DNA of 64,000 nucleotides from Terriglobia bacterium (GTDB lineage Bacteria > Acidobacteriota > Terriglobia > Terriglobales > Acidobacteriaceae). The stretch covers positions 237,001-301,000 of the forward strand of contig JAIQFD010000004.1 in NCBI GenBank assembly GCA_020073495.1, given 5' to 3'. Both the position numbers and the translations under genes were made by a program. Under the pieces are notes generated by a model. That model had not been told where the DNA came from. It did no database searches and saw only the letters and a program-made list of their open reading frames with translations. Positions 36,129-45,379 of this stretch are shown here, in pieces. How positions within the stretch are numbered: position 1 is the stretch's first letter; each line of letters opens with the position of its first letter.

Positions 36129-37679
36129 CTACTTCCGGGCGGGACTGTCTTCCACGACGGCGAGCACGATGCGGTCGATGAGTTCCTGCGTCCGCTTGGT
36201 CGGCAGCTTCTGATTGTTGGAGAAGATGGAGAACGCTACACGTTCTCCCGAGAGAGTGGTGGCATAGCCGGCGATCGAGGTCACGTGCGTGAGGGTCCCG
36301 GTCTTCCCGTGCACCCGCCCCTGTGCGGGAGTGCCTTTCAGGCGGTCGATCAGGGAGCCATCGGTTCCCGCCACCGGCAGCGTGTTCTCGTAGGCAGCGC
36401 CCCAGGGCTGGTTGCCGACATACTTGAGCAGCTTGACCACCGAGGCCGGGGTCACAAGGTTCAGGCGCGACATGCCCGAGCCGTCGTAGAGTGCGTACTC
36501 ATCGCGCCCGATGCCGGCCTGGGTCAGGAAGCCGCGCTCGACCTCCAGGCCTCCTTCCACGGTGCCCGCAGTCCCCTTCTCGCGGCCTAGCAGCCGCAGC
36601 ATGAGTTCCGCGTGCAGGTTCTGGCTGACTTTATTGATGACCGTCAGGTCTTCCATCAGCGGCTGCGATTCGTGAGCTCCGAGTACCAGCGGGTGGTTGC
36701 CGTTGGCGGCGCGCCCGCCGCCGGAGGCGAACGCCGTCACCGACAGCGTCTCCAGGTTGGCCAGCTCGGTGTGGCGGGTGCGCGTCTTGCCGTAGATGGC
36801 GATGCCCCGCTGCTCGAGCAGGCTTTGGAAGAGCTGCGCGGCGAAGTCCGCGGGATCCTCGATCGCCAGGCCCTCTCCTCCCCCGGGGTCATCCACCGGG
36901 ATGTTGCCCCACAGCGTGAGCACGCGCGATCCGGGCTGCCGGCTGAAGACAAACTTGCGCGGCCCCGTTCCCTGCGGCGTGGTCAGGATGCGATTGTCGA
37001 TCGTGTAGTAGTTGGCGAAGGGGTCGACGCTGACGAACGCTTTCTCGCCCGGGCGGTCCGCCGGCAGGATGCTGACGAACATCACGTTGTCGTTGACGGC
37101 CAGCGCCGAGACCGGAGCCCCGACCTCCCATACCAGGTCGTCCTGCGACCAGCCTGCGCCGTAGCGCTCGAAGGCGAAATAGGAATCGTCGGCGACAACG
37201 TCGCCGTCAATGTACTTCACGCCCTTCTTCTCCAGCTGGTCGGCCAGGTCGACGAGCACGCGGATGGGCGGCAGCTTGCGCTCGGTGCGCAGGTTGTAGG
37301 GGAGCGTGCGGCCGGAGAGATTCGGGTCGCCGCGGCCCACCAGTACCAGGTCGCCGGTAAGGCGGCCATACTTGTCCACCATGCCGGAGGTCTCGACCGT
37401 GGTGCGGAACCGGTAGTCGGGGCCGATCATGGCCAGAGCCGCGGAAGTGGTGAACAGCTTGGTGATCGAGGCAGGCGTGAAGAGCTTGTCCGCGTTCAGT
37501 CCGTACAGGGTTTTGCCCGTCGAGAGCGAAACCACCTGGATGCCCCAGAAGCCGCGTGCCGCATCGGGTTCGGCCAGAATGGCGTCGATGCGGGAAGCCA
37601 GCGGCTTGCCGCGCGCCAGCGCAGCCTGGGCCGCCAGGACGATCAGTAAGAGCGAAATGATGCGGGCCGCGCGATTCAT
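36129..37679 (-). CDS. dacB: D-alanyl-D-alanine carboxypeptidase/endopeptidase, PBP4 type (S13)
   Basis: 516 aa periplasmic peptidoglycan hydrolase/carboxypeptidase. A signal peptide (ISLLLIVLAAQAALA) is followed by the three penicillin-binding motifs: SITK (nucleophile Ser) near residue 75, SxN in SGMSRLN, and KTG in HGKTGTLTH. The inserted domain typical of PBP4 lies between the first two, including LVGRGDPNLSG. The ATG at 37679 starts at MNRAARI; an in-frame start at 37700 adds seven residues. Length and motif spacing are normal. Confidence 0.92.
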   Translation of the reverse strand: MNRAARIISLLLIVLAAQAALARGKPLASRIDAILAEPDAARGFWGIQVVSLSTGKTLYGLNADKLFTPASITKLFTTSAALAMIGPDYRFRTTVETSGMVDKYGRLTGDLVLVGRGDPNLSGRTLPYNLRTERKLPPIRVLVDLADQLEKKGVKYIDGDVVADDSYFAFERYGAGWSQDDLVWEVGAPVSALAVNDNVMFVSILPADRPGEKAFVSVDPFANYYTIDNRILTTPQGTGPRKFVFSRQPGSRVLTLWGNIPVDDPGGGEGLAIEDPADFAAQLFQSLLEQRGIAIYGKTRTRHTELANLETLSVTAFASGGGRAANGNHPLVLGAHESQPLMEDLTVINKVSQNLHAELMLRLLGREKGTAGTVEGGLEVERGFLTQAGIGRDEYALYDGSGMSRLNLVTPASVVKLLKYVGNQPWGAAYENTLPVAGTDGSLIDRLKGTPAQGRVHGKTGTLTHVTSIAGYATTLSGERVAFSIFSNNQKLPTKRTQELIDRIVLAVVEDSPARK

Positions 37680-37786
37680 CCGATACCTGGGATTGTACAT
37701 CGGTTCCTGCCGGCGCGAACGACGACCGTCCGAGGGTGACGCGCGACATTGCGCGCGCCTGCGCCCAGGTATAAACTTCGGCCCGC

Positions 37787-38674
37787 ATGAAGACCGGCGG
37801 CAACAATTCGCGGCCGGGCACCCCGGAATCCGGTCCTGTCCTGTACGTCGTCGCCACCCCCATCGGCAACCTCGAAGACATCACCCTGCGCGCGCTGCGG
37901 GTCCTGAAGGAAGTGGACCTGATCGCCTGCGAGGATACGCGCCAGACGAAAAAACTGCTGGACCACTACGGGATCGAGAGGCCCACCGTCAGCTACCACG
38001 AGCACAACGAGATGACGCGCGCCGCCGAACTGATCGTAAACGCGGAGCAGGGCGCCAGAATCGCGCTTGTCTCCGACGCCGGCATGCCTGGCATTTCCGA
38101 TCCCGGACATCGCCTCATCAGTCTTGCCATCCGCCATCACATCAAAGTGGTGCCGGTCCCCGGCGCGTCGGCGTTCGTCGCCGCGCTGGTGGCCAGCGGG
38201 CTGCCCACCGACTCCTTCCGCTTCACCGGCTTTCTGCCCCACAAGCGCGGCCAGCGCCGCGATGAGCTGGAAAGGATCAAGAACACGCCTCGCACCCAGA
38301 TCTTCTACGAGGCGCCCCACCGCATCGTCGAGACCCTCGAGGATGTGGTCGAAGTCCTGGGCGGCTCCCGCCACGTGGTCATCGCGCGCGAGGTCACCAA
38401 GATCTACGAGGAGTTCCTGCGTGGGCGCGCAGACGAGGTGCTGGACCGGCTCCGCTCCCGCGGGGAGGTGAAAGGCGAGATCACTCTGCTCATCGACCGC
38501 GCCCCTGAGGTCCTCGCCGAAGCCCCGTCCAAGAAGAAAAGCGTCGGCTTGCGCCTGAAGGAAGTCATGTCGGAGCACAAGCTGGACGAGAAGTCGGCGC
38601 TCAAGGTCGTCGCAAAAGAGATGGGCGTCTCCAAGAGCGAGGCCTACCGCGAGCTGCAACGGAGCCGCCGCTAG
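37787..38674 (+). CDS. rsmI: 16S rRNA (cytidine(1402)-2'-O)-methyltransferase
   Basis: 295 aa SAM-dependent enzyme that methylates C1402 in the decoding centre. RsmI features: LYVVATPIGNLEDITLRAL at the start, ACEDTRQTKKLLDHY, SDAGMPGISDPG and a FTGFLPHKRGQRR segment, with a C-terminal helical region ending in SKSEAYRELQRS. The ATG at 37787 is used. It is divergent from dacB with about 107 bp between starts, which may hold both promoters. A sulfite-exporter-like gene follows. Confidence 0.95.
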   Translation: MKTGGNNSRPGTPESGPVLYVVATPIGNLEDITLRALRVLKEVDLIACEDTRQTKKLLDHYGIERPTVSYHEHNEMTRAAELIVNAEQGARIALVSDAGMPGISDPGHRLISLAIRHHIKVVPVPGASAFVAALVASGLPTDSFRFTGFLPHKRGQRRDELERIKNTPRTQIFYEAPHRIVETLEDVVEVLGGSRHVVIAREVTKIYEEFLRGRADEVLDRLRSRGEVKGEITLLIDRAPEVLAEAPSKKKSVGLRLKEVMSEHKLDEKSALKVVAKEMGVSKSEAYRELQRSRR

Positions 38675-38752
38675 TCCCTTCATCCCCTCTGGTAACATCG
38701 TCCCCCATGAGCAATCGCGAAAAGGTTTGCGTCCGTTCACTAAGGAGCTGAC

Positions 38753-39112
38753 ATGCAGATCGTGGCCGGCATTCTCGTGGGTATTGCAGTGGGAATTTTT
38801 TCCGGGCTGGTCGGGATCGGAGGCGGCGTGGTGCTGGTGCCGATCCTCGTCTACGGCTTTGCCATGTCGCAGCAACAGGCGCAGGGGACGACGCTTGCCC
38901 TCCTGCTCCCGCCCACCGGCCTGCTGGCCTTCTGGCAGTACTACAAGGCCGGCCACGCCGACCTGAAACTGGGACTCCTGCTGGCGCTGGGCATATTCAT
39001 CGGAGGCTACTTCGGCGGCGCCTGGGCGCAGCATATCCCCACTGGCGTGCTGCGCAAGATCTTCGCGGTTGTGATCGCGGCAACTGCCGCGAAGATGTTC
39101 TTCGAGAAATAA
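38753..39112 (+). CDS. TauE/SafE-family membrane transporter, half-size
   Basis: 119 aa with one family repeat: GIFSGLVGIGGGVVLVPILV, then QAQGTTLALLLPPTGLLAFW and GIFIGGYFGGAWA, about four helices. Full TauE/SafE proteins have two such halves (about 250 aa), so a functional unit may need a homodimer. Sulfur-oxyanion export is the usual guess but is not demonstrated. AAGGAG lies 6 bp upstream of the ATG. A tiny upstream reading frame of 14 residues ends one base before the start. Confidence 0.85.
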   Translation: MQIVAGILVGIAVGIFSGLVGIGGGVVLVPILVYGFAMSQQQAQGTTLALLLPPTGLLAFWQYYKAGHADLKLGLLLALGIFIGGYFGGAWAQHIPTGVLRKIFAVVIAATAAKMFFEK

Positions 39113-39140
39113 AGACCACCCATTTCATCGCAAAGAACGC

Positions 39141-40616
39141 TTAGAGACTCAGCTTCTTGTCGAGCAGTTCGTTGACCAGCGCGGGGTTGGCCTGTCCTTT
39201 CGACGCCTTCATCACCTGGCCGACGAAGAAGCCCTTCACCGTGGTCTTGCCGGCGCGGTACTGCTCCAGCTGCTTGGGATTGGCGGCGATGACCTCGTCG
39301 ATCATTCTCTCGATCGCGGTGGTGTCGGTGATCTGCTGCGGCTTTTCCTTTTCGTAGATCGTGGGAAAGTCCACGTTATGCTCGAAGGCCTTGTCGTAGA
39401 GGTCCTTGAGCATCTTGCTGGAGATGGTGCCCGCTTCCGCGAGGTCGGCCGACATGGCGACGCCCTTCATGGTGATGGGCGACTTCTCGATCTCGAGCCC
39501 TTTCGCCTTCAGCCGTCCCATGAGTTCGCTTTGCACCAGGTTGGCGACGCGCTTTGGATTCCTGGCCGCCTTGGCTGCCTCCTCGAACTGGTCGGCAAGC
39601 GAGCGGGAGATGGTCAGCACTCCCGCGTCGTAGTCGGTGATGCCGTACTGGGCGACGAAGCGCTTGCGCCGGGCGTCGGGCAGCTCGGGCAGCGACCCGC
39701 GGATCTTTTTCTGCCAAGCTGCGTCCACCACCAGCGGCAGCAGGTCGGGTTCGGGGAAGTAGCGGTAGTCGTGCGCCTCTTCCTTGGAGCGCATGCCGTA
39801 GGTCTTGCCTTCGGCGGAGTTGAACAGGCGCGTCTCCTGCGTGATCTTGCCGCCCGACTCGATCACCTCGACGTGGCGCGCGATCTCGTACGCCAGCGCC
39901 TGCCGGATGAAGCGGAACGAGTTGACGTTCTTGACCTCGGTCTTGGTGCCGAATTCCTTTTGTCCTTTTGGCCGGACGCTCACGTTGGCGTCGCAGCGCA
40001 GCGAGCCCTCCTCCATGTTGCAGTCGCTGACGCCGGTGAACAGGATGATCTCCTTCAGCAGCGTGAGGTACTCGTAGGCTTCGTCGGGGGAGGAGATGTC
40101 GGGCTCGCTGACGATCTCGATCAGCGGCACGCCGGAGCGGTTCAGGTCGATGGAGGTGCGCTCGGCGGAGTCGGGCAGGCCATCGTGCAGGCTCTTGCCC
40201 GCGTCCTCTTCCAGGTGCAGGCGCGTGATGCCGATCTTCTTGGCGCCTCCGTTGGTGTTGATCTCAATCCAGCCGTGCTCGGCCAGCGGCTTGTCGTACT
40301 GCGAGATCTGGTAGCCCTTGGGCAGGTCAGGATAAAAGTAGTTCTTGCGCGCGAAGATGGAGGTTTCGCGGACTTGGCAGTTGAGCGCCATGGCCGCGAG
40401 CACGGCGAACTCGACCGCCTGCTGGTTGAGCACTGGCAGCGCGCCAGGAAGTCCGAGGCAGACCGGGCAGACGTTGGTGTTCGGCGGATCTCCGAATCGG
40501 GTCGCGCACCCGCAGAAGATCTTCGACTTGGTCAGGAGCTGGACGTGGACTTCCAGGCCGATGACCGGCTCGTACTTCGAGCGCACGTCGACGCCGGCGC
40601 CGGAGATGGTGACCAT
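39141..40616 (-). CDS. gatB: Asp-tRNA(Asn)/Glu-tRNA(Gln) amidotransferase subunit B
   Basis: 491 aa kinase/tRNA-binding subunit of GatCAB, which makes Gln-tRNA and/or Asn-tRNA from mischarged precursors. Motifs: YEPVIGLEVHVQL, NTNVCPVCLGLPGALPVLN, DLPKGYQISQYD, EDAGKSLH and FNSAEGKTYGMRSKEEAHDYRYFPEPD-region residues, with a C-terminal YqeY-like tail. The CxC and CPVC cysteines suggest a zinc site. gatA and gatC are not adjacent. It is divergent from rpmB. Confidence 0.96.
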   Translation of the reverse strand: MVTISGAGVDVRSKYEPVIGLEVHVQLLTKSKIFCGCATRFGDPPNTNVCPVCLGLPGALPVLNQQAVEFAVLAAMALNCQVRETSIFARKNYFYPDLPKGYQISQYDKPLAEHGWIEINTNGGAKKIGITRLHLEEDAGKSLHDGLPDSAERTSIDLNRSGVPLIEIVSEPDISSPDEAYEYLTLLKEIILFTGVSDCNMEEGSLRCDANVSVRPKGQKEFGTKTEVKNVNSFRFIRQALAYEIARHVEVIESGGKITQETRLFNSAEGKTYGMRSKEEAHDYRYFPEPDLLPLVVDAAWQKKIRGSLPELPDARRKRFVAQYGITDYDAGVLTISRSLADQFEEAAKAARNPKRVANLVQSELMGRLKAKGLEIEKSPITMKGVAMSADLAEAGTISSKMLKDLYDKAFEHNVDFPTIYEKEKPQQITDTTAIERMIDEVIAANPKQLEQYRAGKTTVKGFFVGQVMKASKGQANPALVNELLDKKLSL

Positions 40617-40655
40617 GACCCGCGATTATATCGGGTCACCGGGAAGCCGGGTCAT

Positions 40656-40685
40656 TTGCCGAACTCCGCTCCGCTCCTGTAAAAT
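40656..40685 (+). promoter_or_regulatory. predicted housekeeping promoter for rpmB
   Basis: TTGCCG and TAAAAT separated by 18 bp, 43 bp upstream of the rpmB ATG. The ribosome site GGAGAAG follows. The -35 element is imperfect. Confidence 0.4.
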
Positions 40686-40727
40686 CTATGTTTTGGCACT
40701 CAAGTTCTAAGGTTTTCTGGAGAAGTC

Positions 40728-40916
40728 ATGCCACGAGTCTGTGATGTCTGCGGCAAGGGGCCGCAGTTCGGCAACAACATCAGCCACGCCCACAATGTGA
40801 CCAAGCGGCGCTGGAACGTCAACCTGCGCCCGGTGCGCGCGCGGGTGAACAACACTACCAAGCGCCTGCGCGTGTGCACCTCCTGCCTGCGCAGCGGCAA
40901 GGTCGTCAAGGCGTAA
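40728..40916 (+). CDS. rpmB: 50S ribosomal protein L28
   Basis: 62 aa. The N-terminus [18 protein letters not shown] and the [12 protein letters not shown] core are diagnostic for bL28. It is the zinc-binding (C+) form: CDVC near the start and CTSC near the end. The ATG at 40728 is preceded by GGAGAAG. It stands alone with its own promoter and a stem-loop downstream, without rpmG next to it. Confidence 0.96.
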   Translation: MPRVCDVCGKGPQFGNNISHAHNVTKRRWNVNLRPVRARVNNTTKRLRVCTSCLRSGKVVKA

Positions 40917-40930
40917 CTTCCGCAAAAGAC

Positions 40931-40956
40931 AGGCCTCCCTTTGGGGAGGTCTTTGT
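40931..40956 (+). terminator. intrinsic terminator of rpmB
   Basis: AGGCCTCCC pairs with GGGAGGTCT (one G-T pair, 4-nt loop), followed by TTGTGTG. It lies 14 bp after the stop. Confidence 0.55.
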
Positions 40957-40965
40957 GTGTGCAAG

Positions 40966-41679
40966 CTACTCGCCCGGCTTGCGAAAGATCTTCTCGTCGA
41001 GCGGCGGGTTCCAGTGGATATCCTGGGCGGTGACCGTGAGGTCCGGCGCGACGGTGTCGCCGCTGGTCTGCCGTCCTCGTCTCCAGGTCTTGATCCCGCC
41101 ATAGTCCTGCCATTCAAGGTAATAGAAGGTCAGCGTGTGGTCGCCGTCGACGATCTCATGTTTGATGGGCAATCCCGTGTTCTTGTCCAGGTAGAAAGTC
41201 ACTGGGACACCGCCGGTGGGCAGGAGCTTGATCACGAAGGCGTCTGGTTCTTCCCCAACCCATTCGACGGAGCCGGGCTGGCGTTCGGGGAAGAACTGCG
41301 AATAACTGCCCAGGTAGGAGCGGGTGATGGCAGAGGCCAGGAAGTCACCGTCGAGGTCCTGCAGCGCTCCGTCCCGCACCGCCCAGCCGCTGCGGCCGTC
41401 GCAGACGGTGATGAATTCGTGATCGCCCAGCAAGACCGTGGTCTTGTACTCTCCGCGGGCGGTCTGCCAGTTCTCCAGCGTGCCGATCTGCCCGGCGTTC
41501 ACGATGACAGCCTTCACGTACATCGTTTTCACGGCGCGCAGCTTGTCCTTGCCGCCCAGCGCCGTGAGCCAGCGGTCCAGAACGTAATGGGTACGGACGG
41601 GATGCTCTTCGAACGCGCTGGAAGCGACGGCCAGCAAGAGTGCTAGTGCGCAGCCGAATTGGCGAGTCAGCCGCGGCAT
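40966..41679 (-). CDS. exported outer-membrane-lipoprotein-sorting-like protein
   Basis: 237 aa. A signal peptide (FGCALALLLAVASSAF) precedes a beta-rich domain of LolA/LolB-like character: YVLDRWLTALGGKDKLRAVKTMYVKAV, then a repeating pattern ending KTWRRGR and VTAQDIHWNPPLDEKIF. Acidobacterial genomes carry several such proteins of unknown function. The ATG at 41679 overlaps the ridA stop (TGATG), so translation is coupled to ridA. Family placement is by general resemblance only. Confidence 0.65.
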   Translation of the reverse strand: MPRLTRQFGCALALLLAVASSAFEEHPVRTHYVLDRWLTALGGKDKLRAVKTMYVKAVIVNAGQIGTLENWQTARGEYKTTVLLGDHEFITVCDGRSGWAVRDGALQDLDGDFLASAITRSYLGSYSQFFPERQPGSVEWVGEEPDAFVIKLLPTGGVPVTFYLDKNTGLPIKHEIVDGDHTLTFYYLEWQDYGGIKTWRRGRQTSGDTVAPDLTVTAQDIHWNPPLDEKIFRKPGE

Positions 41680-42056
41680 CACTGGGTTGCGATCACGTCG
41701 ATCTCGACCAGAACGTCCTTGGGAAGGCGCGCCACTTCGACCGTCGAGCGCGCGGGGAACGGCGGCTTGAAGTGACGGCCGTACACCTCGTTCATGGCGG
41801 CGAAATCGCCCATGTTCTTCAAGAAGACAGTGGTCTTCAGGACCTTGTCCATACCGCTGCCGGCCGCGGCCAGCACGCCGGCCAAGTTCTTCAGTACGCG
41901 TTCGGTCTGCGCCGCGACGTCGCCGGCGACCACCTGTCCTGAGGCCGGATCGAGCGCCACCTGGCCGGAACAGAAGACTAGGCCGTTGGCCTTGATGGCC
42001 TGCGAATAAGGGCCGATGGCCTGAGGAGCATCTTTGGTCGCGATTGGTTCGCGCAT
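41679..42056 (-). CDS. ridA: RidA-family reactive enamine/imine deaminase
   Basis: 125 aa, typical length. RidA hydrolyses toxic enamine/imine intermediates such as 2-aminoacrylate. Signatures: QAIGPYSQAIKANGLVFCSGQ, KNLAGVLAAAGSGMDKVLKTTVF, and ARSTVEVARLPKDVLVEIDVIA with the catalytic arginine. The downstream LolA-like gene starts within its stop codon. A repeat element separates it from rel upstream. Confidence 0.93.
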   Translation of the reverse strand: MREPIATKDAPQAIGPYSQAIKANGLVFCSGQVALDPASGQVVAGDVAAQTERVLKNLAGVLAAAGSGMDKVLKTTVFLKNMGDFAAMNEVYGRHFKPPFPARSTVEVARLPKDVLVEIDVIATQ

Positions 42057-42071
42057 AGAGTTTCTCCGTCG

Positions 42072-42137
42072 AGCTATTAGCGATTAGCGTCTAGCCAGCA
42101 TACCTCTGGGATGGCTAAGTGCTAATCGCTGATAGCT
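42072..42137. repeat. inverted heptamer-periodic element (heptamer element 3)
   Basis: Arms AGCTATTAGCGATTAGC (42072-42088) and its near-perfect inverse (42121-42137, one mismatch) enclose a second stem CTAGCCA/TGGCTA. Both arms repeat every 7 bp (for example GCTATTA, GCGATTA). The right arm overlaps the rel stop codon. Confidence 0.72.
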
Positions 42138-44337
42138 AGACCTTCTGCACGCGCTGGACGTCGCGCACCCCGGCCACCTTGCGAATGCCGGTGGTGATCT
42201 GGTCCAGGTGCTTCAGGTCCTGGATCTCGACGACGATGTCGATGGTGGCGTGGGTATCTTCGGTGCGCGCCTCGATGTTGCGGATGTTGGTGTTGGCGTC
42301 GGAGATGATGCCGGTGATCTGCTTGAGCATCCCGGCGCGGTTGTCGCAGAAGACGGTGAGCTTGACGGGGTAAGTGCCGGGGGCCCCGGTCTTGCCTTCG
42401 CGGGCCCATTCGACCGCGATGCGACGATCCACTTCGTACATGAGATTGGTGACGTTGGGGCAATCCCGAGAATGCACCGCGACTCCCTTGCCGCGGGTGA
42501 CGTAGCCGACGATCTCCTCGCCGCGGATGGGGTTGCAACAGCGCGCACGATAGACGAGCAGGTCGTCGTGCCCGGTGACCTTGAGGGCGCCGCCGTCGCC
42601 GCCGAAGACGCGGCGGACCACGCTGGTGACGCCGCTGGGCTCTTCCGCCTCCGCATCGGCCGTGGTGGGCGCGAGGCGTCCCAACACCTTGCGGGACGAG
42701 AATTTACCGTAGCCGATGCCGGCCAGCAGGTCGTCGGCGCGCCCGACCCCGTACTCCTGCGCAACCTGCTGGTACACCTTGTCGTCGATGTCCTTGAGGG
42801 AGACGCGGTACTTGCGCGCCTCTTTCTCGATCAGCTTGCGGCCGATCTCGATGGCACGCTCGCGTTGGTGGACGTTCATCCAGTGGCGGATCTTGTTGCG
42901 CGCGCGCGAGGCCTTCACGAAGCCGAGCCAGTCGCGGCTGGGGTGGTGGCCCGGCTGGGTCATGATCTCGACAATGTCGCCGTTGCGCAGCTTGTAGCGC
43001 AACGGCACGATGCGGCCGTTCACCTTGGCGCCCACGCAGGTGTGTCCGACCTCGGTGTGGATGGTATAGGCGAAGTCCACGCAGGTGGCGTCGCGCGGCA
43101 GGATAACGACCTTCCCTTTCGGCGTGAAGGTGTACACCTCTTCCGGGTAGAGGTCGATCTTGAGGGTGTTGAGGAACTCGTTGGGGTCGCTGACGTCGCG
43201 CTGCCACTCGACCACCTGGCGAAGCCACGCCAGGCGCTGCTCGTCCTTGGCCGAGACGGGCGAGCCGTCCTTGTACTTCCAGTGGGCGGCGATGCCCTCC
43301 TCGGCCATCTTGTGCATGTCTTCGGTGCGGATCTGCACCTCGAAAGGCGTGCCGTTCTCGGCGATGACCGTGGTGTGCAGCGACTGGTACAGGTTCGGCC
43401 GGGGCATGGCAATGAAGTCCTTGATCCGCCCCGGCACCGGCCGCCAGAGATTGTGGATGGTGCCCAGCGTGGCGTAGCAGTCCTGCACCGACTTGGTGAT
43501 GACGCGGACGGCGAGCAGATCGTAGACCTGGTCGACGGTGATGTGCTGGCGATGCAGTTTCTGCTGGATGCTGTAGATGCGCTTGATGCGGCTCTCGACC
43601 TTGGCGTCGATGCCGTGCTCCTTGATCTTCTCGCGGACCACCCCTCCGATCTGTTCCAGGAACTGCTCGCCCTTCTTGCGGCGCGCCTCGATGGCGTCGT
43701 GGATGTTCTTGTACCCGATGGGATCGACGTACTGGAAGGCGAGGTCCTCGAGTTCGCCGCGGATCTTGCCCATGCCCAGGCGATGGGCAAGGGGGGCATA
43801 GATCTCCAGCGTCTCCTTGGCGATGGCGTGCTGGCGGTCGGACGGAAGCGCCGCCAGAGTGCGCATATTGTGCAGGCGGTCGGCGAGCTTGATGAGGACG
43901 ACGCGGATATCGTCCACCATGGCCAGCACCATCTTGCGGACGTTTTCCGCCTGGCGTTCCTCCTTGCTGGCAAAATCGAGCTTGCTGATCTTGGTGACGC
44001 CCTCGACGATGTGCGCCACCTGGTCGCCGAATTCGCGCTCGATGTCCTCGATGGTCACCGAGGTGTCTTCGACCGCGTCGTGCAGGAGGCCGGCGGCGAT
44101 GGCGCTTGGGTCCAGCTTCATCTCCGCGAGCAAAATGGCCACTTCGAGCGGGTGGATCAGGTAAGGCTCGCCCGTGGCCCGGGTCTGCCCGGTGTGATGG
44201 CGCAGTGAGTAGTCATAGGCCTTGCGGATGATGTCCAGATCGTCGTTGGGGCGGTTCGCGCGCACCTTCTTCAGAAGGTCGCGGAACTTAGTGACCGTCA
44301 GGACGTTGGTCGCGATCTGGTGGCGAAGCGTCGCCAT
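42136..44337 (-). CDS. rel: bifunctional (p)ppGpp synthetase/hydrolase
   Basis: 733 aa Rel/SpoT long-form stringent-response enzyme. The N-terminal HD hydrolase is intact (HPLEVAILL, then HD at about 86-87 in LLHDAVEDT). The synthetase domain carries the bifunctional-type RxKD motif (GRIKDFIA) and YQSLHTTV. TGS (VYTFTPKGKVVILP) and a C-terminal ACT domain (DNRAGMLKQITGIISD) follow. The enzyme should adjust growth to nutrient stress. The ATG at 44337 is used. ridA follows downstream after a repeat element. Confidence 0.95.
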   Translation of the reverse strand: MATLRHQIATNVLTVTKFRDLLKKVRANRPNDDLDIIRKAYDYSLRHHTGQTRATGEPYLIHPLEVAILLAEMKLDPSAIAAGLLHDAVEDTSVTIEDIEREFGDQVAHIVEGVTKISKLDFASKEERQAENVRKMVLAMVDDIRVVLIKLADRLHNMRTLAALPSDRQHAIAKETLEIYAPLAHRLGMGKIRGELEDLAFQYVDPIGYKNIHDAIEARRKKGEQFLEQIGGVVREKIKEHGIDAKVESRIKRIYSIQQKLHRQHITVDQVYDLLAVRVITKSVQDCYATLGTIHNLWRPVPGRIKDFIAMPRPNLYQSLHTTVIAENGTPFEVQIRTEDMHKMAEEGIAAHWKYKDGSPVSAKDEQRLAWLRQVVEWQRDVSDPNEFLNTLKIDLYPEEVYTFTPKGKVVILPRDATCVDFAYTIHTEVGHTCVGAKVNGRIVPLRYKLRNGDIVEIMTQPGHHPSRDWLGFVKASRARNKIRHWMNVHQRERAIEIGRKLIEKEARKYRVSLKDIDDKVYQQVAQEYGVGRADDLLAGIGYGKFSSRKVLGRLAPTTADAEAEEPSGVTSVVRRVFGGDGGALKVTGHDDLLVYRARCCNPIRGEEIVGYVTRGKGVAVHSRDCPNVTNLMYEVDRRIAVEWAREGKTGAPGTYPVKLTVFCDNRAGMLKQITGIISDANTNIRNIEARTEDTHATIDIVVEIQDLKHLDQITTGIRKVAGVRDVQRVQKV

Positions 44338-44474
44338 ACTTGATTATATCCGGGAATCCAAGCAGCGTCGGCGATGGCTCGGAGCACGAGGTATCCCCAG
44401 AGTACTCGATAGGCGGGCTTCCGGCGGGATCCAGCATTGCTTCTGCATAGAGCAAGGAGTACAACTCTCCCGCC

Positions 44475-45362
44475 ATGCGCGTAGCTATCAGCGGGGCGTC
44501 GGGGTTCATCGGCTCAGCCGTGGTGCGGCGCCTGGAGGCAGACGGGCACCAAGTCGCGCGGCTCGTCCGGGGAACGGCCCGGCCGGGAGAGATCCACTGG
44601 ATCCCCGCCGGCGCGCTCGACCCGCAGCCGCTCGAGGGCTTCGATGGGGTGGTGCACCTGGCGGCGGAGAACATCTCGGGCCGCTGGACGGCCACCAAGA
44701 AGGCCCGCATCCTCAATAGCCGCGTGCAGGGAACGCTCACCATCGCGGCCACGCTCGCCCGCTTGCAACAGAAACCCAAAGTGCTGGTCAGTGCGTCCGC
44801 GATCGGCTTCTACGGCCCGCGTGGCGAGGAGACACTGGATGAAACCAGCTCCTCGGGGTCCGATTTTCTTTCCGAGGTCGCCCAGCAATGGGAGTCCGCG
44901 ACGGAAGCCGCCGCCCGGGCGGGGATCCGCGTGGTCCTGCTGCGTTTCGGGGTGGTGCTCGGCGAGAGCGGCGGGGCGCTGGCCAAAATGCTGCCGCCGT
45001 TCCGGATGGGTGTCGGGGGGCGCGTGGGGTCCGGCGAGCAGTGGATGAGCTGGGTGGCGCTCGACGACGCGGCCGGAGCAGTGGAGCACGCTCTCACCAA
45101 CGAATCGCTGCGCGGCCCGGTGAACGTCGTGGCACCCAACCCCGTGCGCAATTCAGAATTCACCAAGCTTCTGGGCGAGGTGCTGCACCGTCCCGCGGTG
45201 CTTCCCATGCCGGTGTTCGCGGTGAAACTTGCCTTCGGCGAGATGGGGACCACGCTGCTCCTGGGCAGCCAGCGGGTGTTGCCGAAAAAACTAGAAGCGA
45301 GCGGATATCAGTTCAAATACCCGGAATTGAAGAGCACGCTGGAAGCTTCACTCGCCCGCTAA
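44475..45362 (+). CDS. TIGR01777-family SDR epimerase-like protein
   Basis: 295 aa atypical SDR similar to YfcH. The dinucleotide motif is GASGFIGSAVV; VVHLAAENISGRWTATKKARI and VSASAIGFYGPRGEE are TIGR01777 signatures, with a C-terminal DUF1731-like region (LGSQRVLPKKLEASGY). Substrates are unknown. The ATG at 44475 is used; AAGGAG lies 17 bp upstream, too far for a standard site. It converges on the next minus-strand gene with an 18-bp gap. Confidence 0.88.
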   Translation: MRVAISGASGFIGSAVVRRLEADGHQVARLVRGTARPGEIHWIPAGALDPQPLEGFDGVVHLAAENISGRWTATKKARILNSRVQGTLTIAATLARLQQKPKVLVSASAIGFYGPRGEETLDETSSSGSDFLSEVAQQWESATEAAARAGIRVVLLRFGVVLGESGGALAKMLPPFRMGVGGRVGSGEQWMSWVALDDAAGAVEHALTNESLRGPVNVVAPNPVRNSEFTKLLGEVLHRPAVLPMPVFAVKLAFGEMGTTLLLGSQRVLPKKLEASGYQFKYPELKSTLEASLAR

Positions 45363-45379
45363 AGCAGGCTTCCTGCGGA

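Noticed and set aside
38707..38751. 14-codon reading frame just before the TauE-like gene, possibly a leader peptide
   Set aside because: It has a single Cys codon, no hairpin or terminator pair next to it, and its end only coincides with the ribosome site of the next gene.
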